Positions 40,595 to 51,351 are shown, counted from the first letter of the stretch. The stretch is DNA of 64,000 nt from Porphyra umbilicalis (GCA_002049455.2 KV918802.1:62001-126000), one strand, 5' to 3'. The notes: generated by a model not told the origin, from the letters alone. A program made the numbers and translations.

Positions 40595-41971
40595 TTACTG
40601 AAACTCTTCCGCATCGTCCACAACTGGCACATTGTCGTCTGCGTCTACGCCTGTACCATCACCAGGAGAAGAGGAAACCAGCGGGGGTGCAGAGACAAGA
40701 GATGACATCACCGGCGAGAGAGGCAAATGCTGAGCAGGAGCATACGCGCCCCCACTAAGAGCACCCAGGCCGGCACCCCCTGCAGCAATCCCGGTCACGT
40801 ACGAAAAGGCACCCTGGGAGCCACTCAATGCACCAGAAGCAAGAGATGATGATGGCGTTGGAGTCGCACTTTCGACTGCAGCAGCCACTCTATCAGCCGA
40901 CGCCGCCTTGTCGCGCTTGCGAGCTGTGGGCGTGGTTGATCTCCCACGCTTGAACGCGACCGGCCGAGGCGGCAGCGCACCGGCTGCTCGAGCACGCGCA
41001 CCTGGGGAGAGAGCGGCGGGAGGAGGTGAGGCTCGGTGACGAGGGAGAGGCGAAGTACCTCCAGATGAAGGCGCACGGCCTTGACGGCGGACCTCAGTAC
41101 GCCTCGCCCTGTTGGCCGTCACCGTGGTCACTCTTTCCACGGCCAGCAACTTGTCGATCTCAGCCTGCCTCCGCTTCATCGAGGAAGACCGTGGACGCTT
41201 CTCCGTGCTTCTCATGAGCATACCCGACGGCTGCGGGCTGGCAGCACTTCCGCTGCCATCGTGTCGAACATCACCCTCACCGGGGGCATCTCCAGAGCCG
41301 TCGCTGATAACCCCGTCGACGTCCGAGTAGTCCGCCACGTGGTCTTCGTCTGACCGGCCTGTGGACAGCAAAGCCTGTGACTCTCCGAGGCCCGCTGTCT
41401 CAAAGTCGTGGCAGGCAGCGACGGCCAATGGCGACCGGCCGACGGTAGGTGCGCGACCGACAAACACGAGCTGCTTCAAGATTGAGCAGAATGCAGCGTC
41501 CCATGTGCCGACAACAAGCATGGAAGCGACGGTGATGGGCAGCGGCGGCTTGGTGTTGGCGCCCAAACGGGCGACCTCGACAACGTCGGCGAGCTTGCGT
41601 TTGTTAAAGTACAGCTGCGACTTCGCGGCCATGCCGCTGATGATGGGGTTGACGGCCGTCATCTTGACGGCAATGGCCCACTTTCCCGAGTGCGAGCAGC
41701 GCCCGGCGTGAGAGAGGCTTGCTACGGACCCCGCGGCTGGGATCCGGCCCGGCTGCTCCTCGGGCACTTGCCACGATGGCCAAAAGCGTGCCAGCAGCAC
41801 GCGCACCTCCGCCCAACCGTCCACCGTCTTGTCCTTCTTTGGTGCCACCCCAGCGGCAGAATTTGGGGTAGCGACTCGACCCCAGCACACCAGGCCGCAG
41901 CAGAGGATGTCTCGGAGGACCTCCTTGGCATCAACACAGGGACTGTCACAGGCTGTTACTGTGGCTGTCAC
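40595..41971 (-). CDS. gene B: unknown protein, paralogue of gene A
   Basis: Open for 458 codons on the reverse strand. Blocks shared with gene A in the same order: AKEVLRDILCCGLVCWGRV; SGKWAIAVKMTAVNPIISGM; PPLPITVASMLVVGTW; GRAPTVGRSPLAVAACHDFE; TAGLGESQALL; a basic helix (MKRRQAEIDKLLAVERVTTV); and a long Ala/Pro/Ser tail with KRGRS and KRDKA. It ends at TAA after DDAEEFQ. The 5' end runs into a CTGTCACAG minisatellite, so the original N-terminus (coiled coil in gene A) is missing or replaced. Role unknown. Two diverged copies 24 kb apart indicate an element-borne family. Confidence 0.6.
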   Translation of the reverse strand: MTATVTACDSPCVDAKEVLRDILCCGLVCWGRVATPNSAAGVAPKKDKTVDGWAEVRVLLARFWPSWQVPEEQPGRIPAAGSVASLSHAGRCSHSGKWAIAVKMTAVNPIISGMAAKSQLYFNKRKLADVVEVARLGANTKPPLPITVASMLVVGTWDAAFCSILKQLVFVGRAPTVGRSPLAVAACHDFETAGLGESQALLSTGRSDEDHVADYSDVDGVISDGSGDAPGEGDVRHDGSGSAASPQPSGMLMRSTEKRPRSSSMKRRQAEIDKLLAVERVTTVTANRARRTEVRRQGRAPSSGGTSPLPRHRASPPPAALSPGARARAAGALPPRPVAFKRGRSTTPTARKRDKAASADRVAAAVESATPTPSSSLASGALSGSQGAFSYVTGIAAGGAGLGALSGGAYAPAQHLPLSPVMSSLVSAPPLVSSSPGDGTGVDADDNVPVVDDAEEFQ

Positions 41972-42230
41972 AGGCTGTTTCTGTGACTGTAACAGGGACT
42001 GTCACAGGCTGTTACTGTGGCTGTCACAGGCTGTTACTGTGGCTGTCACAGGGACTGTCACAGGCTGTTACTGTGGCTGTCACAGGCTGCTACTGTGGCT
42101 GTTACAGGGACTGTCACAGGCTGTTACTGTGGCTGTCACAGGCTGGTACTGTGGATGTCACAGGGACTGTCACAGGCTGTTACTGTGGCTGTCACAGGCA
42201 GTTACTGTGACTGTCACAGGCCCCATTTTC
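41939..42230. repeat. CTGTCACAG minisatellite, ~56-bp higher-order units
   Basis: The words CTGTCACAGG and CTGTTACTGTGG alternate. A longer unit starting GGGACTGTCACAGGCTGTTA recurs about five times, every 55-57 bases. CTGTCACAG/CTGTGACAG gives local dyad symmetry. It abuts the 5' end of gene B. Confidence 0.85.
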
Positions 42231-43290
42231 TGCACCCACAGAGGAAAGGAAACACTCGCCAGTTCACGGCCAACCTGGACAGCACGAGGTGGAAAAGGTA
42301 GCCAGATGCTCAATAGAGACGAAGAGCAGCGTGCACTACATGCAAAAAATAGAGCTGCGCCGGTAAGACTCATGAATAACAGACCGAGATCGACAAGACA
42401 GACGGGCAAACGTACGTTGAAAAGAGGGGGCCGGATGCGGAGCGGAAGTGTAGACCGGGCAAAGCCGGTGGTCGTGGGCGCCTAAAAGAAGACAGCAGCC
42501 TCGAGATGACCGGCCGTTAAGTGATCTACGGCACGAGGGAGAACGGCATGCGGAAGGAGGGAGGCGGGAAAGAGGAGGTCAACGTGTGTGGGGGAGGAAT
42601 GGCGAATGAACAATGGGGGGGTTGGAGCAGGGGGTGGTGCGGCGGGCGACGACGGTCGGCACCGGGACTGTGGGGGGGGCGAAACGGGGTGGGATGAAGG
42701 TCGCTCAGCAGGCGGTCACGACGCCATCGACAACCATGGCGCCCGTGCCGCCGTACCGCCCATGGCCCCCATACCGCAATGGCACCGAAACCACCATGGC
42801 GCCCAAACCGCCACCGTGCCGCTAGCGACGATGCCGTCGACCCGATTGGGGGGGGGCCGAGAGCGCTGTTGTGACGCGCCCAGTGGACCTCCGATGCGGC
42901 CCGATCGATGAGGAAGCGCACGAGACAGTGGTCCTCGGCGGCGAAGCGCAGCTTCAGAGATCGGGCCCGACCCTCAAATCGTGGCCCAGATGCGCCCGAA
43001 CTGTCTGGGATGGTGGTAGAATCAGAAAAATCTCCACACACACGGTGGGTTTGGAGAGATTTTAGAAATCGATATGGCCATCCGGCCCCCCCCAGAGGAC
43101 TATTCACGGTTCACACGACTCACCTTCTGACTCAAGATGATTTACTTAGTAGAATAGCCAGGAGACTCAGATGCCTGCTCAAGGATTGGAGCACATCGAA
43201 GACCCTTCCCAGATTCCGAGTCAGATCCGCAACACCGGACTCAGCGACTCCCACTTACATTGTCAGCTTCTGTAAATGCGAATGAGCAAG
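42231..43290. other. no gene seen
   Basis: Purine-rich plus strand at 42,530-42,700 and G-runs at 42,848-42,857. No supported gene. Confidence 0.3.
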
Positions 43291-43790
43291 TCCACTTTGG
43301 CCGATCTTTCTTCACCAATTGCACTTCCCATTGAGCGCGGTAGCGCCGCCGCTATCCGTCTGTGGAGATGCCGCCGTCGCCGCCGCGCGTGCTTCCTCCC
43401 TTTCTGCTGGCAGTCGCCGCGCGTCGGGCGCGCCTTGCGAGTTCCTGCTCGGCGGCGACCGCAGTAGTGGGCGCGGCCGCCGTTCACCGTCTTGGTCGGC
43501 AGGTGGGGCCGGCGCTCGGCGCCGCGGCGGCGCCAGCGCCCACGGCCGCAGCCATGGCCGCCACTTCTGGCAGCAGCGACGCCAGCGATTCCGAGCGCGT
43601 GCGTCCGGCCACAAAAGCATCTTCGACGGCTGGCCATTTACGGAGGGGACGACCAGCGCCCGCATCCCCCCATCGGCGGCGACGGCCGCGGCAGACTCGC
43701 AAGCCCATCTTTCTGAGGGTTTACCCTCCGATGCTATGCGTTGCTCTCCACTCTTTGCTTAACAGTAGTTGTGCAACAGTCGGAGAGTGA
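43291..43790. other. GC-rich open segment, strand uncertain
   Basis: All three plus frames and some minus frames are open. The plus frame from ATG 43,362 begins with a hydrophobic, Ala-rich stretch (PPFLLAVAARRARLASSCSA) that could be a targeting or signal sequence. No mature domain follows. Low support. Confidence 0.2.
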
Positions 43791-44079
43791 TTGTATCCAG
43801 CCGAGGCACTCGGCTGTACTAGTCAGAATGGCCAAAACCGCCTGTCGTTCACCATCACCTGTCTGGAGACATTCAAAGATTGTCCTTGCTCTTTCAAATG
43901 TGAGATCAAGTGCTACGTAAGTGTGTAAGTATCCTGTGCTACTTACATTCGTTGTGCTGTTCTTTGGTGCGCTTGTGTAACGTGTCTGCGGTAGCACGAC
44001 AGAGACTCAAGGGTACATGTTACACCGTCAGGGTTGTCCGGGGCGGTCAGACTGTGAAGAGGGGATGGGTTGGGCTCGG
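43791..44079. other. spacer
   Basis: AT-richer. Nothing recognised. Confidence 0.3.
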
Positions 44080-44925
44080 CCCTGCCTTTCTACCGCCGAC
44101 GTTCGCCAAGGTGTGGGCGCGACACGGTGGCGGCGGCGGCCGCCGCCGCCGCGGCCGAGGCGACGAAGCCGACTGATGGAAACGATGGCCACTTCGGCGA
44201 GCGTGGCTTTGCTGCCGTCTCCGCGCGTGCGGGATGGCGTGTGGGCGCGAACACCTGGTGTTGCCGTCGTGGCGCGTTCGCCCGCCGTCGGTGCGGCAAG
44301 CGGTGGCTGCGCCACCCCCTCCTCGCGGCACCAACCGTCCCCGCTGCGGCGTCGCCAGTGGGCGCGGGTGGTCGCACCACCACCGCGGCAGGGGTGGAGC
44401 TGTGGCGGCGGCGGCGGCGGCGGCTGTCGACGCTGGCGGCGGTCGGCGGCGGCGGCGGCCGACGCCAGCGGCGGCGGTCGCGAAGGACGCTCTGCCGGCG
44501 ACGGCCTGAGCACCGGCGGAACAACCAGAGTGCCGTCGCCGCGGACGGAGCGGCGGGGGCGGCGGTCGCTCCGGCCTCTGCGGGCACGGCGGCGGCCACC
44601 CCCGCCGCCACCGCCACTCGCGGCGGTGACCCGACGGCGCTGCCATCAGCGCCGGCCACGACCGCCTCGCCGGGGGCGGCGACCGCCGGCGACGCGCGGC
44701 GGCGGCGGTCGACATCCCCCCTCTCGGCCGGCGGTGGCGCCGCCGTCGGCGGCGGACTGGGCGGCTGCCCCGACCCAACCCCGCCACCACCCTGCGCGCT
44801 CTGCGGCGGCTCAACCCCCTCTTGTCCGAAGGCGGTGGCGGCGACGTCGGCGGTTGAGGTGGTGGGGGGTTGGCACAGTGGGTGCCCCAGCCCGTCGCCG
44901 AGAGGGACGCCAACGAGGTGAGCAA
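44080..44925 (+). other. GC-rich candidate exon region, unknown
   Basis: Dense GGC/GCC sequence open in several frames on both strands. The plus strand ends with GCCAACGAG directly before GTGAGC (about 44,919), a possible splice donor. A short Cys-containing phrase (PPCALCGGSTPSCP) appears at about 44,790-44,825. Coding is possible but not established. Confidence 0.2.
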
Positions 44926-45089
44926 AGGTTGTTTTTCTTGACATGGAGGAGCGCCTGGCAGTGTAAAGCTTGCCAGTCAATGGGCGGTGCAACATGCGAT
45001 CACAAAAATTGTGGTGAAAAGCGGGGCTCAGTGCCCCTTCAGGGGGTGTTCATAAAAGTATTGTGGCTCCCACAATCTCTCAAACTGCC

Positions 45090-45652
45090 TAATTGATCCA
45101 ACACCAGTTAGGGTTCACAGCGCCGCCACCGCCGCCGGCTATGCCGACGCGGTGCACGTGTCGCCCGACGGGCACCGAGTGGCGGGGAGGACGGCGTCGG
45201 GGGGGTTGCTGTACGCAGTCAAGTTTGGGGTCGTCGTCACCCCGCCGCTCAGTTTCGTCGGCGGGGGGGGGGGGGAGCGGGGATGGACAGCAGCGGCGGG
45301 CCGCCACCGTCGCAGGCGCAAGCGTGCGTCGACAACGGCGGGTCGCTCGGGGAGCGGCGTCGCGGTCGGCGCTGCTGCTCGTCGCCGCGCCGATGTAGGG
45401 GGTAAGGGGCTTTTCTGGATTGCCACGCGGGTGGTATCACGTGGAAACGGGAGGGGTGGCGCGTCGACTCCGCCCGCTGTCGACCCGTTGGTGCGCCCTG
45501 CGTATGCGCAGTCGGCACCTACGCCGCGAGTACGCGGCAGTGGTGTTGTTGCCGGCTGTTTGCGCGCGATGGCGCGGCTGCCCCGCTGCTTTTTAGTGAC
45601 GGCAGTGGCTGCTGTGGGGACGGCGGCCACTGCCAAGCTTTGTATTCAGTGA
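45090..45652 (+). other. candidate exon with WD40-like phrase
   Basis: After ACACCAG (possible acceptor, about 45,108) the plus frame reads ADAVHVSPDGHRVAGRTASG then LLYAVKFGVVV, which resembles a beta-propeller blade (VxVSPDGxxVA). A 12-G run at 45,260 follows, after which the frame is low in quality. It may be one exon of a larger host gene broken by indels. Confidence 0.3.
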
Positions 45653-47300
45653 GGAAGAAGACGGAGAAGGCGTGTGTCATCTGGTGGGCCTGTGCCGTGT
45701 TGTGGCAGACCATGACAGTACATGTCTTATTCAATATGCGGCCTCTCTCAGTGGGTTGTCTCTTTGCATACTTGCCGAGGCTGTTCGTTGCGCTTGCGCC
45801 CTCTTTAATGAGAGACCAGCCGTAGGTCGGGAAAACGATTTGCTAACCTGCAGTAGACTCGTATGAGAACATGGAACAGGCAGTGAAAGACGTCAAAATA
45901 CATGTACAGGGACCGAGCGTTACAGCTCTTGCGGTAGAGATGCGGCACCTGTGACCATCAAGCGGCAGCACATGTGGCCATCAAGCGGCGATCGCGCGAG
46001 CGCAGCACAACAAACTGCCTACGAATGTGCTTCAAAAACTTCTACGTCTTTCGAAGAGGACTACGGCTGGAGCCGATGGTCATCCAGCTGTCAGCCCGAG
46101 GTACCCCTACTCACTGTGCACACACGTTTCTTTGTACAGCCGTACTGAAATGCGCAGTAGGCGTTTTACAGGCGGATGGTACCGAAAGTAGAGTGTGGCG
46201 CTGTTCGAACGTCTCCCTCTGGTCGCTCGGTCGCAATTCACAAAACAGCGCCCCTGCTGTGACATTTATGAGCCGCCATCAGACGGCTAGACGGTCCTCT
46301 GAGAGCAGCTCACACGTACAGGCCCGATTGTCTCGCGGGGCCTCACTCATGTATTCGCCGGTACAGTGGGAGGCACCCCCCCAACTGTACAACTTCAATC
46401 TCCATGGAGGATATCTGTAGCAATGCGCAGGAACGCAATAGGGTGTCTGGTGTCGGCGTGTAGCTCTGTTTTGGAATGTTGACAATCGGATGGCTTTCCT
46501 TCTCGAGAGACCGGCACCATGGCACGTACTGCACAAGAACCCCATACGAGCCACTAGGTTTCGAGCCCCAGTCACGGACTCAATGGATACCGTTCTATAT
46601 GTGGTTGAGCGTACGGAGATAGTGTTAGGATTTAATGAGCTTGTCGTACATGCCAAGCTGGCTGCAGCCATCTAAAGCACAGTCGGGATGCTTGTTTGGT
46701 GGCGGGCCTTCGACTTGTTTTCACTCCATCCTGACTAAAATCCAGTCGAAGCAACCGGGAAAACGAAGTTCATTTACAATTACGTAAATCCCGTACACGT
46801 GGCTGAGCCGGCTTTTGAGCCAGATCTTAAGCAACAGGTAACCGTGAATCAGCAGGTGCGCGAGCGCGCACCGCCCACCCCCCCCGCCCCCCTGTTTTCA
46901 CATGAGCTTTCCCGGCAAGTTCGTGGGATTGCTGTTTCATGCAATTCCTATCTCCCGCCCCGAGACAGCCACCTCGCACCAAGCGTGGCGCCATCGTCTC
47001 ACCAACGCACAGCGCCGCAAAAGTACTTTCACTCACCGACGTCCCCCTTTGTTTGGACACTGCCCTCGCTGCTCGAGACAACCCTCGCCCCCCTCCCGAT
47101 ACTCTCAAGTCACCTTTTCTGCCTCGCGCCTGTACGTACTTGCCGCCATTGCCATCGGCAGCGCGTCTGGTCTGCTCAAGCCCCTCAGCCTCCTCCTGCC
47201 GTCGTAGTTCCTGGCAGCGGAGGTGTCACCTTCGTCCATGGCGGCGGTACTGATGGGGAATGAAGGCAAAAAAAAAAAAAAGGCTTGTTCTTCCCACCGC
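45653..47300. other. no gene seen
   Basis: Intermediate GC. Short frames only. An A13 run lies at about 47,269-47,281. No repeat or domain recognised. Confidence 0.35.
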
Positions 47301-47639
47301 GCTTGCGTGCGGACGTGCTTTGACGGCCCTGACGAGCGCAAGTGCGCCGGCTTAAAAAGTAAAACCGTTTGTCGCCTTGGGGCCGGTCATATGTACAGCG
47401 TACCTGCTGCGATCTGAGGGATGTGGGCGGCCTGGCCTGATTGATCGGACCAGTCAGGGTCGAATTGTACCGCTGGCCGTCTACACGCAGCCGACACGCG
47501 GTCTGTTTTATTGGTTCTGGGCTTGAGGCTACGTCTTTCGTACGGAAGTTCACCGTCGGCCAGCCCACAGGGTGAGTACGCCCGCGAGCCCAAGCAGTGG
47601 GGAAGAGCACACCCCATACGCAGACAGAGAAAAGGCAAG

Positions 47640-48450
47640 ACACAGGTGCAGGTGCGGAGGGTGGCGGCGTCGCGAACACCCGCCGCTGGCGCATCGTCCA
47701 ACTGCCGCGAACAGCCGCACCCCCAGCAGTGGCCGTGCGCGTCGTCGCTGAGCTCCGACGTGGCGCCCAGCGGGAAAGCGGTGGTGCCGGCGCCGGGCGC
47801 CGCGCGGAGCACCGCGTCCAGCGCATCCGCCCCGTTGGTGGCGAGAATGGTCAGCAGCCGCCTCGCGCGGCGAGCGTCAGGGTGGGGGTGCCCGCTGGTG
47901 AGGCGCGCCCAGACCGCCCCCGCGGCACGGAGCGTCGACGGCAGCAGCGTGCCGCCCGCGGTCCGCAGGTGGTCGGTGCGCACGTGCAGGCCAATCTCCG
48001 CGGCGGCCGCCGCCATCTCCCGCTGCCGGCTGTTGCCCGTCGCGGCTGCCCACTTGACAAGCAGCGCCAGCCCGCCGGGGGAGGCGGCTAGCGTCTCCAT
48101 ACACTTCGGCCGTGATGGCCAGCTCGTCCTTGGTCGCATTCTCTTCCACGTCCCTGTCCGCGGCGGCGGCCGCCGCCGCTTCTGCCAACAACCCCAGGCC
48201 GCGGACGACGAGCGCAAAGGTGTGCGCGTCGACCGCAGTGTCGGCTCGGCCAAACAATTCGCCCGGCGGCAGCCCCCCTTCCTCACATCCCCGACGGCTT
48301 GAGCGTGGGCGGCGACCAGCGCCCAATCCCGCGCCTCGGCCGCCGCCGGCCGCAGTGCATGTACTCCCCGCGCGGGGGTGTCAAACACCCCACCATCCGC
48401 GTCGGCGCCCGCGTCGGCGGCCGTGGCGGCGCGGCGGCGTGGCAATAAAA
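47640..48450 (-). pseudogene. helical-repeat host-type gene fragment
   Basis: On the reverse strand the peptide runs through two frames. It begins ALRPAAAEARDWALVAAHAQ, switches near 48,270 (LFGRADTAVDAHTFALVVRG), and returns near 48,110 (METLAASPGGLALLVKWAAA; LRAAGAVWARLTSG; RRLLTILATNGADALDAVLR). The alternating Ala/Leu helices and 'TLAASPGGLALLV' phrasing suggest an armadillo-like repeat protein. The two frame changes compensate each other. The 5' end meets the end of the nuclease-kinase gene without an ATG, so the gene is probably truncated there. Assignment tentative. Confidence 0.35.
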
Positions 48451-48462
48451 TCCCCCTGACCC

Positions 48463-50787
48463 TCAATCGTCAGTTCGCGGCTTCTTGGCAGGCGGAGTCG
48501 CGTCGTGCGCCGGCTGCATCGCGCCGTCCGCAGCTGCGGTAGCCACACTGACTGCGTCCTCGTAACTCGACGGCATCACCGCCTTGTCATTGAGGACAGT
48601 CCGGCACACGTTTGGCGCGGGCCACCCTTTGTGTACTACGTACAAGCACTGCATGCGAGCGAAGGCGTGGTTGAGTTGGCCGGCGCTCTTGTCGCCGGCC
48701 GCCTTCATCCACTCATCCGACAGCCCCTTGTCGTCAGAGCAGAAGTGCTTGAGCGTGTCGACCATGAAGGAGTCCAGCAGGCGCAGGTTGACCGCCTCGT
48801 CCACTTGCGGTGACCGGGTCTTGTACAGGCACCACTTGCACATGGACTTCCACGCCTTCTCCATGGCGTCCGGGAGACCGTCCTCAGCCAAGAAAGCCGT
48901 GTCCCAGTCAATCAGCTTCACTTCAACCGCCGACCGGTCGGGAGACATGCGCCACATGATGTTTGAGATGTACATATCCCCGTGGATGACGCCGGCCGCG
49001 TGAAGCGCTGCCATCGCCTCGTTCACAGCCGAGATGTACATCTTGGCCGTCATTACGTCCCGCGGCAAGCCACTGCGATACCCGTCCTGCTTCAAGTTGG
49101 GGAAGACCAGCATCGACACGCCGTTGCCCGCCGTTGCGGGCCCAGGAAGGGCGTCGTTGGCCCAGCAGACCGGGAAGCAGACGAAGCGACAAGCAGAGGA
49201 GCCGTAGAGCCGGGTGAAGACTCGGCGCATGCGCAGCATGGTCTTCTGCCGCTCAGGCCAGAGCGCGTTTGACACGCCGCCGATCTTTGGCCACAAATGC
49301 GCGGTAGAAAAGCATGGGCTAAACCATGTGGTCGCTTCCTCTCCAGCGAGGCTCTCATACCCCGAAGAGCGGCTAGGCGTCGGGGGCGCTCGCCCAAGCG
49401 CAGCGTCCAGCAGCTGCAAAGACCGCTCCATCTGCTGCTTGGCACGCAACCGGTGTTGGTGCGCACAACCAGCTCCCCGGCTCGACCGTAGGTCGAGCAC
49501 GATGCTCGTCGATATGGCGACAGGGAAGGACGGGGTTGCCATGAAGGCAGCGCCGTGCACCTCAGCAATGCCAGTGCAGACCGACATGGGCACTAAGATC
49601 TGCTTCCAGTCGACACCGAAGTTGTACATGCCGGCAGCAGCCGCGCAGGCGTACGCAGCAACTTGTTGGAGACCGTCCACGGGCGATGCGAAGGCCCGCT
49701 TGACCTCTTGGATGGCAACGACGACTTGAACCCCATCTGCCGTGGCCACCCAGGCAATGTCGGGCTTGTTGTCGAGCTTGCAGTAGACGACGGGCTGCTC
49801 CAGCTGGCTGAGGAGTTTGTTCTCCACCAGGCGCACGCCGTCCTGCAGGTACGGCTTGTTGCTCCCCATTACTTCGTCCTGCACCGTGCGGACGCCACGG
49901 TCCTTGGACTGCTCGACGAGGGCGACGCCGTCCTCCGAGACAACCGACATGGAGGTCAGCGCGCTGAAGGAGCCAGCCTTACCGTGGATGGCGTCTGCAA
50001 TGTCCTGCTCCGTTGGTTGTAGCTTTGGAAAGACGCGAGGCGGGCTCGTCGGGTCGTGCGAGGGGAAGATGGTGACGCACGGACCGCACCAGCGCCCTTT
50101 CGTCGACAGGAGCGAATCGGACGCAGCAGTCGTGGGGAACCCAAAGCGGTAGACAATGTCGTAAGGCTGCGTTGCAGCTCTCTTTTCCGCCTTGGACGAC
50201 AGCTCCTGAGCTCGCAGCTTCTCGAGATCGCGCAGCGCCTTTTGGGCTTCGGCTTGTTTAGCCAGGAAGTCCGTGACACGAGCGGTTGCTTTGTTGATGG
50301 ACCGTTCGATGTTCGGCAGGTCGCTTGCAGGCGACTCGCCCTGCCGCTTCAGCAGGGTGGCGAGGGAGGATCGGGTGGCTTCAACAAGGCCGTCCAGCGT
50401 CGTAAGACGCTGTCGAGCTTGAGCAAGTTCGGCATCGCCCGCCCCATCACCTTGCACATCGACAGCCAGAGGGGTGGTGGCCATGACACGGGCACCGGCA
50501 GCAGGCAAAGCTGGGCCCCCTCCCGCGGCGCCACCATCTTGTTGCTCGTCAAGAGCAGCAAGCGTAGCAACAGAAACTTCTGCGTTTGCTATGGCGGCGA
50601 CGTTGGCACCAGCAGCCTCGCCAGCAGCATCGGCGGCGCCGGAAGCACCGGACGCGCCACGAGCAAGTCTCCCATCGAGGAGCCCCACACCTGTCGGCTC
50701 ACTACGTTTCGTCAAACACGCGTCGAAGGATAAAAGACAGTCGGCAGAAAAGGGACTCTCGTACAAGGCACATGCAGAGAAATGCAT
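48463..50787 (-). CDS. PD-(D/E)xK nuclease-protein kinase fusion (Crinkler-type)
   Basis: ATG 50,787 to TGA 48,463, 774 codons, uninterrupted. Residues ~35-115 are Ala/Gly-rich and ~118-205 a coiled coil (LRDLEKLRAQELSSKAEKRA). At ~320-435 lies a restriction-endonuclease-fold core: Asp343 in NKPDIAWV and Glu361-x-Lys363 in VAIQEVKRAF. At ~515-700 is a divergent protein kinase domain with VIHGDMYISNIMW (HxD at 602-604) and VKLIDWDTAF in place of DFG. The tail ends in a nuclear-localisation-like PPAKKPRTDD. Nuclease-kinase fusions of this kind belong to the Crinkler/CR class of eukaryotic effector and conflict proteins; family placement rests on domain order. No secretion signal is evident. It could be host, effector-like or element cargo. 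Confidence 0.72.
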   Translation of the reverse strand: MHFSACALYESPFSADCLLSFDACLTKRSEPTGVGLLDGRLARGASGASGAADAAGEAAGANVAAIANAEVSVATLAALDEQQDGGAAGGGPALPAAGARVMATTPLAVDVQGDGAGDAELAQARQRLTTLDGLVEATRSSLATLLKRQGESPASDLPNIERSINKATARVTDFLAKQAEAQKALRDLEKLRAQELSSKAEKRAATQPYDIVYRFGFPTTAASDSLLSTKGRWCGPCVTIFPSHDPTSPPRVFPKLQPTEQDIADAIHGKAGSFSALTSMSVVSEDGVALVEQSKDRGVRTVQDEVMGSNKPYLQDGVRLVENKLLSQLEQPVVYCKLDNKPDIAWVATADGVQVVVAIQEVKRAFASPVDGLQQVAAYACAAAAGMYNFGVDWKQILVPMSVCTGIAEVHGAAFMATPSFPVAISTSIVLDLRSSRGAGCAHQHRLRAKQQMERSLQLLDAALGRAPPTPSRSSGYESLAGEEATTWFSPCFSTAHLWPKIGGVSNALWPERQKTMLRMRRVFTRLYGSSACRFVCFPVCWANDALPGPATAGNGVSMLVFPNLKQDGYRSGLPRDVMTAKMYISAVNEAMAALHAAGVIHGDMYISNIMWRMSPDRSAVEVKLIDWDTAFLAEDGLPDAMEKAWKSMCKWCLYKTRSPQVDEAVNLRLLDSFMVDTLKHFCSDDKGLSDEWMKAAGDKSAGQLNHAFARMQCLYVVHKGWPAPNVCRTVLNDKAVMPSSYEDAVSVATAAADGAMQPAHDATPPAKKPRTDD

Positions 50788-51020
50788 CTGTTAGTATCTG
50801 AGCGTGTCAACATAAGCGCACAAAATATGACGTGGAAGGAAGACGCCTCTCTCCTATTGCGATGCTGGTAGGGGTGTGGCATGCACAGCCCACACACCAA
50901 CAAAAGCGAAAGATAATCAAACCAACCTCATCTTGCGAAGCGATTGCTCCTGCTATTCCACGGCGGTGGTTGAGTCGGTGACGGTGATAGCGTTGGCAAC
51001 CGGAGCCAGTAGTGGGAACC
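50788..51020. other. upstream region of nuclease-kinase gene
   Basis: AT-richer sequence. The CTAACAG directly before the ATG could be a splice acceptor, so an untranslated first exon is possible. No promoter motif is certain. Confidence 0.3.
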
Positions 51021-51155
51021 GTGGCCGGCGGGGAGCAGCGGTCTTCGGTAGCCAGCGGGAAGGAGAAGAACACGGTAGCTAGCGGGGAAGAGCAACCCAT
51101 GGTGGCCAGCGGGGCGGAGCGGGGCATGGTGGCCGGCGGGGAGGAGCGGCCCACG
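51021..51155 (+). repeat. 27-bp tandem repeat, five units (nine-residue peptide repeat)
   Basis: Five exact-length 27-bp units start GTGGCCGGCGGGGAG / GTAGCCAGCGGGAAG and so on. The plus frame gives VAGGEQRSS, VASGKEKNT, VASGEEQPM, VASGAERGM, VAGGEERPT. It sits in a 99-codon open frame (51,012-51,311) with a basic, Pro-rich tail. Repeat certain; coding uncertain. Confidence 0.75.
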
Positions 51156-51322
51156 GTGGGGAGCAAGCTGAGGCCCGTTCGCAGAAGCATTCGCAGTTTG
51201 CGGGCCACACGGATCGACAACCCGCCCCCAACCCCAATCCCAACCCCACCTCGATTTTCTGGCCCGATTTTGGGGCCGGGCCGAGTGCGCGCAAATCGCA
51301 GGTCGGCCTGAGCGGCATCTAC

Positions 51323-51351
51323 GAGCACACCCAACAACGTCGGTTGCGAAC
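51323..51351 (+). repeat. Harbinger left terminal inverted repeat
   Basis: 29 bases, identical to the reverse complement of 60,881-60,909. It ends in TTGCGAAC. Further TGCGAACC/GGTTCGCA motifs follow at about 51,434, 51,446, 51,505, 51,516 and 51,584. Confidence 0.95.

Noticed and set aside
41939-42230. CRISPR-like array
   Set aside because: Units are contiguous with no unique spacers, and the context is eukaryotic. It is a minisatellite.
44080-45100. Multiple overlapping ORFs over 250 codons on both strands
   Set aside because: Open because of GGC/GCC composition. Peptides are low-complexity and no domain is recognisable.
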